Made by a program: the position numbers and the translations under genes. From positions 62,001 through 126,000 of the forward strand of contig CALNHX010002952.1 of NCBI GenBank assembly GCA_940337035.1: a stretch of DNA of 64,000 bases. Reading direction: 5' to 3'. The notes under the pieces were generated by a model that saw only the letters and a list, made by a program, of their open reading frames with translations, had not been told where the DNA came from and did no database searches. Shown one piece after another: positions 33,076 through 45,800 of this stretch. The number at the start of each line of letters is the position of its first letter. Within the stretch, counting starts at the first letter, position 1. The DNA is from Agriotes lineatus (Eukaryota; Arthropoda; Insecta; Coleoptera; Elateridae).

Positions 33076-35399
33076 TATATTGTAATTGGTTGCATTTTTA
33101 CAATTGATATGCTACTTTTTTTTATAATTCAAATATTTCCTTATTCTTCCATCTTGTTATGGGCTGAAAGTTTCAGTTTTGCGTGGTTTAGTTACATGTT
33201 ACTGAGTAATTTGTTAAAAAATGAAGATTTTTAGTCCAATATAAACCAATTCTACTTAGATTTGAATCAATTGCTCTATTTATTCATCTTAGTATAGTAA
33301 ATGTTTTGGTTTACTACTGGATTATTTACAAATCAAATTATTTGTTCGGTAATTTTTGCAGGCAATTATGTTGAAGAAAAATTCAAATATCAATAAATAA
33401 TATATATTCGGCTTCTTTTTACGAGACTTCTTCAGTGTTTAAGCTTTACATATTCTACAAATTGAAAATTAACATTGTCTCCGATTAAGATAAACTTATT
33501 AGTTATTTACATGATTTGTGTGGATAGTTTAACGATTACCTTTTTACATATTGTAATTGGTTGCATTTTTACAATGGATATGCTATTGTTTTTAATAATT
33601 CAAATATATCCTTATGTCTGCCAGCTTGTTATGGGCTGAAAGTTTCAGATTTTGCGTGGTTTAGTTACATGTTACTGAGTAATTTGTTAAAAAATAAAGA
33701 TTTTTAGTCCAATATAAACCAATTCTTCTTAGATTTAAATCAATTACCCTATTTATCCTTCTAATAGTATAGTAAATGCTTTGGTTTACGACTGGATTAT
33801 TCACAAATCAAATTATTTGTTCGGTAATTTTTGCAGTCAATTATGTTGAAGAAAAATTCAAATATTAATAAACAATATATATTCGGCTTCTTTTTACGAG
33901 CCTTCTTCAGTGTTTAAGCTTTACATATTCTACAAATTGAAAATTTACATTTCTCCGATTAAGAAAAACTTATTAGTTATTTATATGATTTGTGTGGATA
34001 GTTTAACGATTAGCTTTTTATATATTGTAATTGGTTGCATTTTTACAATTGATATGCTACTTTTTTTTAATAATTCAAATATTTCCTTATGTCTTCCATC
34101 TGTTATGGGCTGAAAGTTTCAGATTTTGCGTGGTTTAGTTACATGTTACTGAGTAATTTGTTAAAAAATGAAGATTTTTAGTCCAATATAAACCATTCTA
34201 CTTAGACTTGAATCAATTGCTCTATTTATTCTTCTTAGTATAGTAAATGTTTTGGTTTACTACTGGATTATTTACAAATCAAATTATTTGTTCGGTAATT
34301 TTTGCAGGCAATTATGTTGAAGAAAAATTCAAATATCAATAAATAATATATATTCGGCTTCTTTTTACGAGACTTCTTCAGTGTTTAAGCTTTACATATT
34401 CTACAAATTGAAAATTAACATTGTCTCCGATTAAGATAAACTTATTAGTTATTTACATGATTTGTGTGGATAGTTTAACGATTACCTTTTTACATATTGT
34501 AATTGGTTGCATTTTTACAATGGATATGCTATTGTTTTTAATAATTCAAATATATCCTTATGTCTTCCAGCTTGTTATGGGCTGAAAGTTTCAGATTTTG
34601 CGTGGTTTAGTTACATGTTACTGAGTAATTTGTTAAAAAATAAAGATTTTTAGTCCAATATAAAATTCTTCTTAGATTTAAATCAATTACCCTATTTATC
34701 CTTCTAATAGTATAGTAAATGCTTTGGTTTACGACTGGATTATTCACAAATCAAATTATTTGTTCGGTAATTTTTGCAGTCAATTATGTTGAAGAAAAAT
34801 TCAAATATTAATAAACAATATATATTCGGCTTCTTTTTACGAGCCTTCTTCAGTGTTTAAGCTTTACATATTCTACAAATTGAAAATTTACATTTCCTCC
34901 GATTAAGAAAAACTTATTAGTTATTTATATGATTTGTGTGGATAGTTTAACGATTAGCTTTTTATATATTGTAATTGGTTGCATTTTTACAATTGATATG
35001 CTACTTTTTTTTAATAATTCAAATATTTCCTTATGTCTTCCATCTTGTTATGGGCTGAAAGTTTCAGATTTTGCGTGGTTTAGTTACATGTTACTGAGTA
35101 ATTTGTTAAAAAATGAAGATTTTTAGTCCAATATAAACCAATTCTACTTAGACTTGAATCAATTGCTCTATTTATTCTTCTTAGTATAGTAAATGTTTTG
35201 GTTTACTACTGGATTATTTACAAATCAAATTATTTGTTCGGTAATTTTTGCAGGCAATTATGTTGAAGAAAAATTCAAATATTAATAAATAATATATATT
35301 CGGCTTCTTTTTACGAGACTTCTTCAGTGTTTAAGCTTTACATATTCTACAAATTGAAAATTTACATTGTCTCCGATTAAAATAAACTTATTAGTTATT
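33076..35399. repeat. Satellite B, segment 3
   Basis: Five monomers. Two of them (~33,770 and ~34,710) carry the variant CCTTCTAATAGTATAG instead of the usual CCTTCTTAGTATAG, which is interpreted in Part 2 as a transposon excision footprint. The segment is interrupted at 35,399 by a CR1-like LINE, after TTATTAGTTATT. Confidence 0.93.
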
Positions 35400-35434
35400 G
35401 ATTATTGATTGATTGATTATATATTGAAATTGTA

Positions 35435-36449
35435 ATGGCGCCGGGTATTAGCAACAATAATAGTCCCGTTGTAAAACCGTGTAAAAAGTGCAATACTGTG
35501 CCTGTTACCGGTCTGAAGTGCGTGACATGTGGTTCTTTGATACACCCTGGATGTGTCAAATATCTGAAAAACGTTACTATTATCAATGACAATACAATAA
35601 ACTGTTGTGAAAATTTAGACAATGCGTCTACGGATGTAAACACATGTGATAACCTGGAATCAGTTAACGATTTTCAGGTCAGTGAAGTACAGTATTTAAG
35701 AGAAATCATTCAGCAAAAAGATATCACAATTGCATCTCTACAAGAAACGATAACGTCATTAAAGGAGCAGATAAGTCTAATTAATTTAATTAAACCCCTA
35801 ACTGGAAGTAAACAACGGGAACAGGTTTCTTTACCTACAGTGCCATCTGACGGTGTAGCCCCAAATTCAAATAAACAAAATAAAGTTAGAAACAAAATAG
35901 ACTTCTTTAATCAAAGCAAAACAGCTGGAACACGACCCAACGAGATAAATGGCCCATCGCATGCTCAAAATATGATGAAGTCAAAATCAAAGGTCACAAC
36001 AAAAGAAGTAGCAGCTGGAATTTTAATAGCAGAAACGAAAAAAGGTTGTAACGATATAATCTTTTTAAACAATGATGAAGAGAAGCAGGACTGGACTACT
36101 GTTACATCCCGCAGGCCTACTAAACGAAGACGTCAACCCATTATAGGAACCCTAGACGAAAACTCTGCGAACTCTAAATTAAAAGCCGTTGTCGCGCCCG
36201 CAACATTACACGTTTCAAAGTTGCTACCTGAAGCAACTGAAAAGCAAGTAATCGACCACCTTGCCCCAAATGTATTAGTAACATCTTGTGATAAACTGCA
36301 ATCAAAACATCCACAACTATATGCGTCATTTAAAATCTGTTTAGACCCAGTGTATGTTGGATGCAGTCTTAGATCCAGCTATTTGGCCTAAGGGAACCAA
36401 ACTAAATAAATTTTTTCGCCATCGAGTGAAAGCACAGCAAAACCTATAA
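35435..36449 (+). pseudogene. LINE ORF1 protein, frameshifted near its end
   Basis: The ATG at 35,435 opens a 318-codon frame ending at 36,391. Residues ~16-60 contain a Cys/His-rich PHD-like finger (CKKC, CVTC, HPGC, CC). Residues ~70-120 look like a short coiled coil rich in Q, L, E and I, followed by a basic, low-complexity linker. From ~residue 262, LHVSKLLPEATE resembles the RRM-like module seen in CR1-type ORF1 proteins. The expected C-terminal 'LDP.IWPKG...FF.HR' segment is present downstream but in another frame (36,366-36,449, stop TAA), so a one-base frameshift occurred near 36,340-36,365. ORF1 proteins bind the element RNA. The stop in the shifted frame overlaps the start of the open ORF2 frame. 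Confidence 0.8.
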
Positions 36450-39304
36450 AAAAATCTGACCAAACTCGCCCGGAGCACATCAAAATTGTTCACCTAAATG
36501 TACAATCTCTTAGAAACAAAATTAATGACATTGAAGTAATACTTGCTTCGCATAAACCGACAATTATGTGTTTAAATGAAACGTGGCTTTCTAATGAGAG
36601 CGTTAAGTACATACAGTTTGATGGCTACCGTGTTGGGTCATATAACACCCGAACTAACCATGAACATGGAGGTGTTATGATATTAGTCGAATCAAAATAT
36701 GACTTTAAATGTTGCCCAACAATTAATAGTCAAAGTGTAGAAATGCACATCGAATGTTCATCGGTTATAATTTCAATTAACAATAAAAAAATATGTGTCG
36801 TATCCGTATATAGAACACCGTCAGGTAATCTCGAAGTGTTCTTTAATAATTTAAACCAGATATTGAATATTGCCAACCAGTGTAGTGACTACGTTATACT
36901 CGGGGGCGATCTAAATATTGACTCCCTATCCAAATCACTTAACTCCCAAATATTATCGGATATTTTCCAATCATTCCGCTTGGCGAACAAAAATATCGAA
37001 CCCACGCGAATATTCATAAACAGGAACAACATAAAATCAGAATCGGCTATCGATTACTTAGTCGCATCTTTCCCTCAAAATATGTTTACATTTTCATTAT
37101 TTAATCCAAATGTGTCCGATCACTTAGCTTGCATCATAAAAATAAATATACACCACAAATTACTGTCAACCACAAAAGCTATACCAAACTATACCAGAGA
37201 AGTTCGACCAGAAAACCTTAATTTACTGAAAAGCTTACTAAGTGAAATCGAGTGGGACGATATGCTGTATGGTGATGCCAATCGGTTCTGCAATGATTTT
37301 CTAGAATCGTTTTTATGGTGTGTAAATACTGCATGCCCACTGATGAGACGCGAATACAAAGCGTATAAATCTAAACGCGTTCCCTGGGTAAATAATGAAA
37401 TCATAAGGCTAGGAGAGGAACTAAAAAACTGTTTTGTTACAATGCGTATGATAAACACTGACACTGCAAGATTGTGTTATCTAGAAAAGAAAAAACAGTA
37501 CAGGCGCATTATAAGAAATGCCAAGAAGAATTATTATGCAAATTTAATAAATTCTGCAGTAAATAAATCCAAACTGTTGTGGAAAATTGTAAACAGCAAA
37601 AACGATAACGCTCATAAAGCCACTAAAAAAATCTCAATAATAACCGACGGTGGTGTTCTCATACATGATACTACAGCAGTAGCCAACACATTTGCTGAAT
37701 ATTTTTCTACAATCGCAGAAAAGCAAGTTGTGGAGCATTTTGGGGTAAATCCGCCCCAACCCCAAACATCTACAGCATCTACCAGCGTAGTCCACACAAT
37801 GTACTTTTACCCTGTAACTGAAGAGGAGGTTAAGACTACTATTTTAAAACTAAACAATAATTCCTCTCCAGGAATAGATGAACTCTCGATAAAGCTAATT
37901 AAATACGTATTTGACGCAATTTCTGCCCCTTTGGTGTTTTTTGTCAACTTATCGGTAACAAGTGGCGTGTTTCCGGATGTTCTAAAACTGGCAAAGGTGA
38001 TTCCTGTGTTTAAAAAGGGTAATCCCCAACATTTAAGCAACTACCGACCGATATCGGTTCTCAGTGCTTTTTCAAAAATAATCGAAAAGATAGTGTGCAC
38101 AAGGCTAACAGCATTTCTCGATAAATATAGTCTCATCGCTGACGCTCAGCACGGCTTTCGGGAAGGACGATCTACTGAATCAGCATGTTGCCGTTTTTTA
38201 GACCGCATCTATACTGATGTTGATTGCAATAAGTTTGTGGCGGCCTTATTTTTTGACTTTACCCGTGCCTTTGACACGATTAATAGTGACGTGTTGAGCA
38301 CGAAATTATATAATCTGGGCATAAGGGGCCCAGTCTTAACATGGCTGCTATCTTTCTTAAGTAATCGTAGATTAAAAGTAAAAATGGAAGGCCAATATAC
38401 ACAGGCACGAAATGTGAATTTAGGAGTCGTGCAGGGTTCCATCATTGGACCTTTAATTTTTTTAATATTTATAAATGACTTGTCATTGTATATTAAGTCT
38501 GGTCATGCAATAATTTATGCGGATGACACTTCTGTAATTGTTACTAGCAAAAATTTGGATGATCTTAAAAATAACATAAATACCGTACAAAAAGATGTTG
38601 ACACCTGGTGTAACACCAACAGACTGATTTTAAACAACAACAAAACAGTCTGCGTATTGTTCGGAAGGGCCCGGGGTATGTTAGCATCTTACAATACTTA
38701 TCATGTAAAATTTTTAGGTAGTTACTTAGATAGTGACCTCGGTTGGAGTAAGCAGGTGGATTATGTTTGTTCACGATTAAATTCTGCATTCTACCTGTTG
38801 CTTCAATTGAGATCAATCTTAAATTCCGAACAATTATTATCTGTTTACTACGCACATGTCTACTCGCATATGGCATACAATGTGTTATTGTGGGGAAGGT
38901 CAAAATCAGCTAAGCGCGTTTTTATATTGCAAAAACGCATTGTGCGTCTAATCTACAACCTGACACCCAGAACGTCAGGCCGACGAACTTTTGTGGATAA
39001 AGCTATATTGACCTTTCCCTGCGTTCTGATATATAAATCTGCGCAGTATGTATTCCACAACTATAGCATGTTTATAAAAAACAAAGACTTCCACCAATAC
39101 CCTACCAGAAGCAATTCGATGCTAATGATCCCACAGCATCGCACGGCTAGTTATGAGCGATCACCCAAATAGACCTGCATTAAAATTTTCAACTCGCTGC
39201 CGGATTTCATTATCAAAAGTAGTAATGTTAATGAATTTAAGCAAAAGTTGCGCAATCACTTAACAAAAAAATGTTATTACGGTATAGGCGAACTGTTCCA
39301 GTAG
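36410..39304 (+). pseudogene. LINE ORF2: endonuclease and reverse transcriptase, with one premature stop
   Basis: The frame is open from 36,410 (just after an in-frame TAA at 36,407). The first ATG is only at 36,566, inside the endonuclease, so the true start is unclear: the N-terminal motif VHLNVQSLRNK lies at ~36,490-36,525, upstream of any ATG. Endonuclease motifs LNETWL, GGDLNID and SDHLA follow. The reverse transcriptase has AKVIPVFKKGN, NYRPISVLSAFSKIIEK, HGFREGRSTE, FFDFTRAFDTI, VVQGSIIGPL and YADD (~38,516-38,527). An in-frame TAG at 39,170-39,172 is followed directly, in the same frame, by the usual CR1-type C-terminus (KIFNSLPDFI, FKQKLRNHL) to a TAG at 39,302-39,304. That is 43 codons past the stop, so it is a nonsense mutation rather than the natural end. 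The endonuclease nicks target DNA and the polymerase copies the element RNA there. Confidence 0.87.
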
Positions 39305-39417
39305 TTTTTGTATGTAATTTCGTTTTTTTTAATGTGTTAGTATTAGTTTCGACGCGTCTACGCCAAACATGTATTTGGTCATTAAGACAATAAACTATTA
39401 TTATTATTATTATTATT

Positions 39418-39680
39418 ATTATTTACATGATTTGTGTGGATAGTTTAACGATTACCTTTTTACATATTGTAATTGGTTGCATTTTTACAATGGATATGCT
39501 ATTGTTTTTAATAATTCAAATATATCCTTATGTCTTCCAGCTTGTTATGGGCTGAAAGTTTCAGATTTTGCGTGGTTTAGTTACATGTTACTGAGTAATT
39601 TGTTAAAAAATAAAGATTTTTAGTCCAATATAAACCAATTCTTCTTAGATTTAAATCAATTACCCTATTTATCCTTCTAA
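39418..39680. repeat. Satellite B, segment 4
   Basis: A partial monomer between the LINE tail and the small Harbinger-like MITE. It ends with ATCCTTCTAA. Confidence 0.93.
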
Positions 39681-39818
39681 GGGCCGGTTCTACAATCCAA
39701 GGATAAAGTTATCCGGGGAATAAATACCCTAGAAACGATTGCTGTAACAAAGGAAACTATGACAATTATACTTCGAATAGCTTATTCTAGGTATATACTT
39801 GAATTGTAGAATCGGCCC
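39681..39818. mobile_element. 138-bp Harbinger-like MITE
   Basis: The termini are inverted: GGGCCGGTTCTACAAT at the left and ATTGTAGAATCGGCCC at the right, with one mismatch. It is flanked by TAA (39,678-39,680) and TTA (39,819-39,821); an empty monomer reads CCTTCTTAGTATAG. The 3-bp T(A/T)A flanks and the GGGCC ends fit PIF/Harbinger-type MITEs; the non-identical flanks leave some doubt. No coding capacity. Confidence 0.72.
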
Positions 39819-42800
39819 TTAGTATAGTAAATGCTTTGGTTTACGACTGGATTATTCACAAATCAAATTATTTGTTCGGTAATTTTTGCAGTCAATTATG
39901 TTGAAGAAAAATTCAAATATTAATAAACAATATATATTCGGCTTCTTTTTACGAGCCTTCTTCAGTGTTTAAGCTTTACATATTCTACAAATTAAAAATT
40001 TACATTTCCTCCGATTAAGAAAAACTTATTAGTTATTTATATGATTTGTGTGGATAGTTTAACGATTAGCTTTTTATATATTGTAATTGGTTGCATTTTT
40101 ACAATTGATATGCTACTTTTTTTAATAATTCAAATATTTCCTTATGTCTTCCATCTTGTTATGGGCTGAAAGTTTCAGATTTTGCGTGGTTTAGTTACAT
40201 GTTACTGAGTAATTTGTTAAAAAATGAAGATTTTTAGTCCAATATAAACCAATTCTACTTAGATTTGAATCAATTGCTCTATTTATTCTTCTTAGTATAG
40301 TAAATGTTTTGGTTTACTACTGGATTATTTACAAATCAAATTATTTGTTCGGTAATTTTTGCAGGCAATTATGTTGAAGAAAAATTCAAATATTAATAAA
40401 CAATATATATTCGGCTTCTTTTTACGAGACTTCTTCAGTGTTTAAGCTTTACATATTCTACAAATTGAAAATTTACATTGTCTCCGATTAAAATAAACTT
40501 ATTAGTTATTTACATGATTTGTGTGGATAGTTTAACGATTACCTTTTTACATATTGTAATTGGTTGCATTTTTACAATGGATATGCTATTGTTTTTAATA
40601 ATTCAAATATATCCTTATGTCTTCCAGCTTGTTATGGGCTGAAAGTTTCAGATTTTGCGTGGTTTAGTTACATGTTACTGAGTAATTTGTTAAAAAATAA
40701 AGATTTTTAGTCCAATATAAACCAATTCTTCTTAGATTTAAATCAATTACCCTATTTATCCTTCTTAGTATAGTAAATGCTTTGGTTTACGACTGGATTA
40801 TTCACAAATCAAATTATTTGTTCGGTAATTTTTGCAGGCAATTAATTTGAAAAAAAATCAGTTATATATAAATAATATATATTCGGCTTCTTTTTACGAG
40901 ACTTCTTCAGTGTTTAAGCTTTACATATTCTACAAATTGAAAATTTACATTGTCTCCGATTAAAATAAACTTATTAGTTATTTACATGATTTGTGTGGAT
41001 AGTTTAACGATTACCTTTTTACATATTGTAATTGGTTGCATTTTTACAATGGATATGCTATTGTTTTTAATAATTCAAATATATCCTTATGTCTTCCAGC
41101 TTGTTATGGGCTGAAAGTTTCAGATTTTGCGTGGTTTAGTTACATGTTACTGAGTAATTTGTTAAAAAATAAAGATTTTTAGTCCAATATAAACCAATTC
41201 TTCTTAGATTTAAATCAATTACCCTATTTATCCTTCTTAGTATAGTAAATGCTTTGGTTTACGACTGGATTATTCACAAATCAAATTATTTGTTCGGTAA
41301 TTTTTGCAGGCAATTAATTTGAAAAAAAATCAGTTATATATAAACAATATATATTCGGCTTCTTTTTACGAGCCTTCTTCAGTGTTTAAGCTTTACATAT
41401 TCTACAAATTGAAAACTTACATTTCCTCCGATTAAGAAAAACTTATTAGTTATTTATATGATTTGTGTGGATAGTTTAACGATTAGCTTGTTATATATTG
41501 TAATTGGTTGCATTTTTACAATTGATATGCTATTTTTTTTTAATAATTCAAATATTTCCTTATGTCTTCCATCTTGTTATGGGCTGAAAGTTTCAGTTTT
41601 TGCGTGGTTTAGTTACATGTTACTGAGTAATTTGTTAAAAAATGAAGATTTTTAGTCCAATATAAACCAATTCTACTTAGATTTGAATCAATTGCTCTAT
41701 TTATTCTTCTTAGTATAGTAAATGTTTTGGTTTACTACTGGATTATTCACAAATCAAATTATTTGTTCGGTAATTTTTGCAGGCAATTATGTTGAAGAAA
41801 AATTCAAATATTAATAAATAATATATATTCGGCTTCTTTTTACGAGACTTCTTCAGTGTTTAAGCTTTACATATTCTACAAATTGAAAATTTACATTGTC
41901 TCCGATTAAAATAAACTTATTAGTTATTTACATGATTTGTGTGGATAGTTTAACGATTACCTTTTTACATATTGTAATTGGTTGCATTTTTACAATGGAT
42001 ATGCTATTGTTTTTAATAATTCAAATATATCCTTATGTCTTCCAGCTTGTTATGGGCTGAAAGTTTCAGATTTTGCGTGGTTTAGTTACATGTTACTGAG
42101 TAATTTGTTAAAAAATAAAGATTTTTAGTCCAATATAAACCAATTCTTCTTAGATTTAAATCAATTACCCTATTTATCCTTCTTAGTATAGTAAATGCTT
42201 TGGTTTACGACTGGATTATTCACAAATCAAATTATTTGTTCGGTAATTTTTGCAGGCAATTAATTTGAAAAAAAATCAGTTATATATAAACAATATATAT
42301 TCGGCTTCTTTTTACGAGCCTTCTTCAGTGTTTAAGCTTTACATATTCTACAAATTGAAAACTTACATTTCCTCCGATTAAGAAAAACTTATTAGTTATT
42401 TATATGATTTGTGTGGATAGTTTAACGATTAGCTTGTTATATATTGTAATTGGTTGCATTTTTACAATTGATATGCTATTTTTTTTAATAATTCAAATAT
42501 TTCCTTATGTCTTCCATCTTGTTATGGGCTGAAAGTTTCAGTTTTTGCGTGGTTTAGTTACATGTTACTGAGTAATTTGTTAAAAAATGAAGATTTTTAG
42601 TCCAATATAAACCAATTCTACTTAGATTTGAATCAATTGCTCTATTTATTCTTCTTAGTATAGTAAATGTTTTGGTTTACTACTGGATTATTTACAAATC
42701 AAATTATTTGTTCGGTAATTTTTGCAGGCAATTATGTTGAAGAAAAATTCAAATATTAATAAATAATATATATTCGGCTTCTTTTTACGAGACTTCTTCA

Positions 42801-45800
42801 GTGTTTAAGCTTTACATATTCTACAAATTGAAAATTTACATTGTCTCCGATTAAAATAAACTTATTAGTTATTTACATGATTTGTGTGGATAGTTTAACG
42901 ATTACCTTTTACATATTGTAATTGGTTGCATTTTTACAATGGATATGCTATTGTTTTTAATAATTCAAATATATCCTTATGTCTTCCAGCTTGTTATGGG
43001 CTGAAAGTTTCAGATTTTGCGTGGTTTAGTTACATGTTACTGAGTAATTTGTTAAAAAATAAAGATTTTTAGTCCAATATAAACCAATTCTTCTTAGATT
43101 TAAATCAATTACCCTATTTATCCTTCTTAGTATAGTAAATGCTTTGGTTTACGACTGGATTATTCACAAATCAAATTATTTGTTCGGTAATCTTTGCAGG
43201 CAATTAATTTGAAAAAAAATCAGTTATATATAAACAATATATATTCGGCTCCTTTTACGAGCCTTCTTCAGTGTTTAAGCTTTACATATTCTACAAATTG
43301 AAAACTTACATTTCCTCCGATTAAGAAAAACTTATTAGTTATTTATATGATTTGTGTGGATAGTTTAACGATTAGCTTGTTATATATTGTAATTGGTTGC
43401 ATTTTTACAATTGATATGCTATTTTTTTTTAATAATTCAAATATTTCCTTATGTCTTCCATCTTGTTATGGGCTGAAAGTTTCAGTTTTTGCGTGGTTTA
43501 GTTACATGTTACTGAGTAATTTGTTAAAAAATAAAGATTTTTAGTCCAATATAAACCAATTCTACTTAGATTTGAATCAATTGCTCTATTTATTCTTCTT
43601 AGTATAGTAAATGTTTTGGTTTACTACTGGATTATTCACAAATAAAATTATTTGTTCGGTAATTTTTGCAGTCAATTATGTTGAAGAAAAATCCAAATAT
43701 TAATAAACAATATGTTCGGCTTCTTTTTACGAGCCTTCTTCAGTGTTTAAGCTTAACATATTCTACAAATTGAAAATTTACATTGTCTCCGATTAAAATA
43801 AACTTATTAGTTATTTACATGATTTGTGTGGATAGTTTAACGATTAACTTTTTACATATTGTAATTGGTTGCATTTTTACAATGGATATGCTATTGTTTT
43901 TAATAATTCAAATATATCCTTATGTCTTCCAGCTTGTTATGGGCTGAAAGTTTCAGATTTTGCGTGGTTTAGTTACATGTTACTGAGTAATTTGTTAAAA
44001 ATAAAGATTTTAGTCCAATATAAACCAATTCTTCTTAGATTTAAATCAATTACCCTATTTATCCTTCTTAGTATAGTAAATGCTTTGGTTTACGACTGGA
44101 TTATTCACAAATCAAATTATTTGTTCGGTAATTTTTGCAGGCAATTAATTTGAAAAAAAATCAGTTATATATAAACAATATATATTCGGCTTCTTTTTAC
44201 GAGCCTTCTTCAGTGTTTAAGCTTTACATATTCTACAAATTGAAAACTTACATTTCCTCCGATTAAGAAAAACTTATTAGTTATTTATATGATTTGTGTG
44301 GATAGTTTAACGATTAGCTTGTTATATATTGTAATTGGTTGCATTTTTACAATTGATATGCTATTTTTTTTAATAATTCAAATATTTCCTTATGTATGTC
44401 TTCCATCTTGTTATGGGCTGAAAGTTTCAGTTTTTGCGTGGTTTAGTTACATGTTACTGAGTAATTTGTTAAAAAATGAAGATTTTAGTCCAATATAAAC
44501 CAATTCTACTTAGATTTGAATCAATTGCTCTATTTATTCTTCTTAGTATAGTAAATGTTTTGGTTTACTACTGGATTATTCACAAATCAAATTATTTGTT
44601 CGGTAATTTTTGCAGGCAATTATGTTGAAGAAAAATTCAAATATTAATAAATAATATATATTCGGCTTCTTTTTACGAGACTTCTTCAGTGTTTAAGCTT
44701 TACATATTCTACAAATTGAAAATTTACATTGTCTCCGATTAAAATAAACTTATTAGTTATTTACATGATTTGTGTGGATAGTTTAACGATTACCTTTTAC
44801 ATATTGTAATTGTTGCATTTTTACAATGGATATGCTATTGTTTTTAATAATTCAAATATATCCTTATGTCTTCCAGCTTGTTATGGGCTGAAGTTTCAGA
44901 TTTTGCGTGGTTTAGTTACATGTTACTGAGTAATTTGTTAAAAAATAAAGATTTTTAGTCCAATATAAACCAATTCTTCTTAGATTTAAATCAATTACCC
45001 TATTTATCCTTCTTAGTATAGTAAATGCTTTGGTTTACGACTGGATTATTCACAAATCAAATTATTTGTTCGGTAATTTTTGCAGGCAATTAATTTGAAA
45101 AAAAATCAGTTATATATAAACAATATATATTCGGCTTCTTTTTACGAGCCTTCTTCAGTGTTTAAGCTTTACATATTCTACAAATTGAAAACTTACATTT
45201 CCTCCGATTAAGAAAAACTTATTAGTTATTTATATGATTTGTGTGGATAGTTTAACGATTAGCTTGTTATATATTGTAATTGGTTGCATTTTTACAATTG
45301 ATATGCTATTTTTTTTAATAATTCAAATATTTCCTTATGTCTTCCATCTTGTTATGGGCTGAAAGTTTCAGTTTTTGCGTGGTTTAGTTACATGTTACTG
45401 AGTAATTTGTTAAAAAATGAAGATTTTTAGTCCAATATAAACCAATTCTACTTAGATTTGAATCAATTGCTCTATTTATTCTTCTTAGTATAGTAAATGT
45501 TTTGGTTTACTACTGGATTATTTACAAATCAAATTATTTTTTCGGTAATTTTTGCAGGCAATTATGTTGAAGAAAAATTCAAATATTAATAAATAATATA
45601 TATTCGGCTTCTTTTTACGAGACTTCTTCAGTGTTTAAGCTTTACATATTCTACAAATTGAAAATTTACATTGTCTCCGATTAAAATAAACTTATTAGTT
45701 ATTTACATGATTTGTGTGGATAGTTTAACGATTACCTTTTTACATATTGTAATTGGTTGCATTTTTACAATGGATATGCTATTGTTTTTAATAATTCAAA

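Larger units (their letters stand above)
35400..39417 (+). mobile_element. Near full-length CR1-like LINE in satellite B
   Basis: About 4.0 kb from a ~35-bp 5' leader through ORF1 and ORF2 to an AATAAACT(ATT)n tail. The satellite stops after TTAGTTATT (35,399) and resumes with TTATTTACATG (~39,418), which are contiguous in empty monomers. The target duplication is at most ~5 bp and cannot be told apart from the ATT tail. Both ORFs carry single lesions (a frameshift in ORF1 and an in-frame stop in ORF2), so the copy is probably inactive but recent. Confidence 0.9.
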
